Part shown: positions 20,401 through 20,992 of the stretch, piece by piece
Layout: each line of letters opens with the position of its first letter
Numbering within the stretch: position 1 is the stretch's first letter
Source of the DNA: Prevotellaceae bacterium UBA7028
GTDB taxonomy: Bacteria > Bacteroidota > Bacteroidia > Bacteroidales > Bacteroidaceae
Length of the DNA: 20,992 bases
Direction: 5' to 3'
Assembly (NCBI GenBank): GCA_002494215.1
Contig: DLBF01000002.1
Coordinates: 1 to 20,992 of the forward strand
Notes under the pieces: generated by a model
Told to the model about the DNA's origin: nothing
The model's database searches: none
What the model saw: the letters and a program-made list of their open reading frames with translations, nothing else
Translations under genes and position numbers: made by a program

Positions 20401-20992
20401 AGTCCCGTCTTTAGCGGCACCGATGATGCAACTATTGTGTATGAAGGTGAACTTGATGGCACAAAGGATGTTATGAATATCTTCTTCAGCACTCCCTACC
20501 TGTATAAGGGTGGCAACCTGCTCATTGGCTGCTACGAGTATGAAAGGGGAAATTATAAGAGTGCCAATTTCTATGGCGAGAATGTAACTGGTGCAAGCAT
20601 TCATGGTTACGATAGTAACTTTGACCAAATAAATGCAAATCAGAGAAACTTCTTGCCCAAGACCACGTTCTGGTATGAGGATAATAAGGTGGTTCTTGCC
20701 GATAATGATAGCGAGCTTGCAGACGACGAGAAGAATATAGCCAAGATTGAAGCCAACAATGGCATTGTTTCTGATGTTACACTCAGCGGCCGTACTCTTT
20801 ATAAGGATGGCGAGTGGAACACCATCTGCCTGCCCTTCAATGTCACACTTGCCGAGAGTCCTTTGGCTGGAGCTGATGTTCGCGCTCTGGACAATGCCAA
20901 CCTTACGGACGGTGTGTTGACACTTAACTTCACTGCCGAGGCTGCTATCGATGAACTGGTTGCTGGTACACCTTATATTATTAAGTGGGCCA
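14422..20992 (+). CDS. Giant modular secreted surface protein (3' end outside window)
   Basis: The frame from the ATG at 14422 stays open for 2190 codons to the right edge. A signal peptide (1 to about 30, FKLARATMTLLFAMLTNFGA) is followed by a CUB-like domain (about 60-173; DWLKFYDGD and CLKIRFRSD). Ig-like MBG-type modules (about 174-251, 522-600, 864-948, 1329-1406, 1755-1830, 1834-1913) mostly alternate with four GLUG-like beta-solenoid blocks (254-521, 601-840, 962-1230, 1419-1660), typified by GSGTKNDPYMI, FDGRGNKI, GGIAGYLG and ENCHVSGTI. Two 'bacterial repeat' type segments lie at about 1231-1328 and 1664-1753. A jelly-roll-like region (1914-2090) and a module with SGRTLYKDGEWNTICLPF end the visible part. 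The build suggests a cell-surface adhesin or glycan-binding protein; no catalytic motif is seen. A T9SS sorting domain is expected beyond the edge. The gene looks more AT-rich than its minus-strand neighbours. Confidence 0.85.
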   Translation, partial: MRGKNVFKLARATMTLLFAMLTNFGAWAESDNVASLSEDNDFAQGTAGHYYVNMPKTGRSVLTLSNANITTFNVYDDGGKSDSHSSSCDGYLVINAPSGYYIKVTGKVDTETGCDWLKFYDGDTNNILGRDQYTGSDKVGELLSSGNCLKIRFRSDSSREYGGMSLTVYLIAPTDICFFPGLEEHYIYTGNVINLNYKVLSADHTELTKDVDYSVTVTPSPVKEVGRYSITVNGKGQYTGTLTKEFVVEKLLAGSGTKNDPYMINSDEDWSTFAYLLENNYSTYADKYYRLGADINVSEAACLSEEKPFRGTFDGDGHTMTLNLEATENYCAPFRYANGCNFKRLHVSGTITTNGYRYAGGLIAYADGYYSNTYIDNCWSSVRFVSTAAADNSYHNRCYGGFIGYLYSNAYIKNCLYDGSLIGPEVKGCSGFVADFSTYSHDLRITNCLFAPAQITIGDYISYTFAKEADLIDNCYYTQSFGTVQGSPVGSMTNAELKEALGSMWQIKNDKVVPIQENRNLDYSTLICKSSFEWTGSEISVVPIVKDLDGNTIDPKNYEITFSPSPVLTLGNYTMTITGKAANGYSGSLTQEIKVLAQLPGSGQKNDPYIISSSDDWNRFAEMVNGGYNYSGRFVALDRDITISTMVGLDASHCFEGYFDGRDHTLTVNLVNNDPAVEGVAPFHHTRFAKIMNLTVDGTITSAGKYAAGLIGWSGSPDECTNCVVKVTITTSADYAGGFVGNIDVESENNHSISFNNCVFAGTIQSSNSEQHKAGGFCGYGYGNSYFTNCLENGTYTKISMMNPRTGYKNPSNKQVNSLYYINKIGSIGEYITENYNCFNVSLTAPENAFYLTRAIQGYTFYQPVSVSAFMDSYLYDGDAINLVYTLKAGVTTLTENTDYTVTIKNSNNETVAKEDLTAAGIYTITFTPVDGNEAGYAGQSISRTFNIIQDAENLDGYVFSYEGEGDNKVYHIDNEADLERLAAYVNSGHNAQGMTFVLTTDITMTGEHTAIGKDYDNPFNGTFDGRGNKIIGLTINKPDCAYQGLFGRWGGHAVARNIILQDCDITGYSNVGGILGYVSEYNSNVLIENCHVSGTIKGILDDGFRIGGIAGYLGYGNIKRCTVRGSLSSTANVSRIGGIIGETYYGVKVDSCENAADITGPGALHAGIFGLAAQNDLVATNCLNTGIVEGTELIGGISGYYRNQSANYGNYTHCYYVAQGDGSAYKASIEADKPGKTERIYEVLKEENFADITCATDGVVITSMIDGKKYIRSGNWTVTLTPSVPEGYSFVNYTCQGGTLTNLGQVDGEHSLTVNNQNITLGITTSKNGSTNINLATISDIADQRWSGNIEIKPSIVATYNDVTLVEGTDYYLEYSNNIDKGTATAILKGLNNFEGTATKEFNIVDFPLQDSQKSNRKDNPYLIATEADLKALAGIVNSGKRLDGYYKQTAPITLTTEHTPIGTDINHWFRGSYNGDNNVISNLVINKPNSANQGLFGAFYGGWQNSYYGEITNVVLENCDITGGKCTGGIVGIMYDYGGRVTNCKVSGVIRVGNDLSDDSNANRHGGIVGECCKYWCGGGTVENCINIADVTGEGVFHGGIVGYISDNFDVSNCFNAGVVEGTSYVGSIMGGYTGRTLTNNYHTAGTTGGAGSEDNSEGTDCKNAEVIVKITAGEGVTITYPENPAYIWNGENYYKSGTDVTLAYELPDGKYFERYAVSSGNISNPAYIQGSHTLTDFSQDVIISAKCVDEQTDIATATVMSIDDLTYNGKEHHPLPVVTIDNETLVENVNYTISYDTDCTNVGQKTITVTGVGRFNGTTSLEFNIKPFDIGGENALAISGVEARYTQTGDVQHPVPTVKCPATNNATLSEGTDYLLSYGEGCQLPGDYTITLTGQGNYTGQNVVPFTILDVMALTVHDKSDNNQFIPVYGYYAEDFNKCEFVMPADELAAMNGKVIRNMKFYLKTKAEASWGKARFRVFMKEVDFTAFGSSPVFSGTDDATIVYEGELDGTKDVMNIFFSTPYLYKGGNLLIGCYEYERGNYKSANFYGENVTGASIHGYDSNFDQINANQRNFLPKTTFWYEDNKVVLADNDSELADDEKNIAKIEANNGIVSDVTLSGRTLYKDGEWNTICLPFNVTLAESPLAGADVRALDNANLTDGVLTLNFTAEAAIDELVAGTPYIIKWA

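Noticed and set aside
16009..20628. Several minus-strand frames of 120-234 codons opposite the giant surface protein
   Set aside because: The plus-strand frame is continuous and shows repeated, conserved modules through the whole stretch. The minus-strand frames have no family features or promoters.

Overview
The window looks like chromosomal DNA from an anaerobic member of Bacteroidales, most likely Prevotella or a close relative. Four things support this. Five promoters carry the Bacteroidota -7 box TAnnTTTG, and start codons lack a Shine-Dalgarno sequence. One secreted enzyme ends in a type IX secretion (T9SS) sorting domain. There is a DUF4491 membrane protein. A giant surface protein contains the 'SGRTLYKDGEWNT' type of C-terminal module that I associate with Prevotella surface proteins. 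Two oxygen-sensitive glycyl-radical enzymes (NrdD and PflB) indicate a strict or near-strict anaerobe.

Layout. Eight genes lie on the minus strand. Read in the direction of transcription, from right to left, they are: a membrane-anchored AraC-type regulator, trmN6, pflB, pflA, a T9SS-secreted GH2 beta-galactosidase with carbohydrate-binding modules, a cbiG-cbiF fusion that stops half-way through its methyltransferase domain, a DUF4491 protein, and nrdD (cut by the left edge). From about 14.2 kb rightwards the plus strand carries a possible 39-residue membrane peptide. It is followed by one uninterrupted reading frame of at least 2190 codons for a modular secreted protein, which runs off the right edge. 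Promoters are visible for nrdD, the GH2 gene, pflB, the AraC regulator and the small peptide/giant protein. A strong terminator separates DUF4491 from nrdD.

How the genes relate. NrdD makes deoxyribonucleotides anaerobically. PflB splits pyruvate to formate and acetyl-CoA, and PflA activates PflB. The GH2 enzyme probably removes galactose from plant or host glycans outside the cell. The AraC regulator is transcribed divergently from the giant surface protein, across a promoter region with phased TACACA repeats, so it may control it; this is inferred from position only.

The most unusual feature is a family of composite intergenic repeats. Two copies share a 107-bp stretch with one mismatch. 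Each is bracketed by two different heptamer arrays, (AATTCAT)n and (CATCTAT)n, and fills the gap between consecutive minus-strand genes. A third copy, inverted, expanded and hairpin-rich, sits between pflB and pflA. One copy begins 17 bp after the stop of the truncated cbiG-cbiF gene. I see no tRNA, rRNA, CRISPR array, transposase, phage or defence gene.
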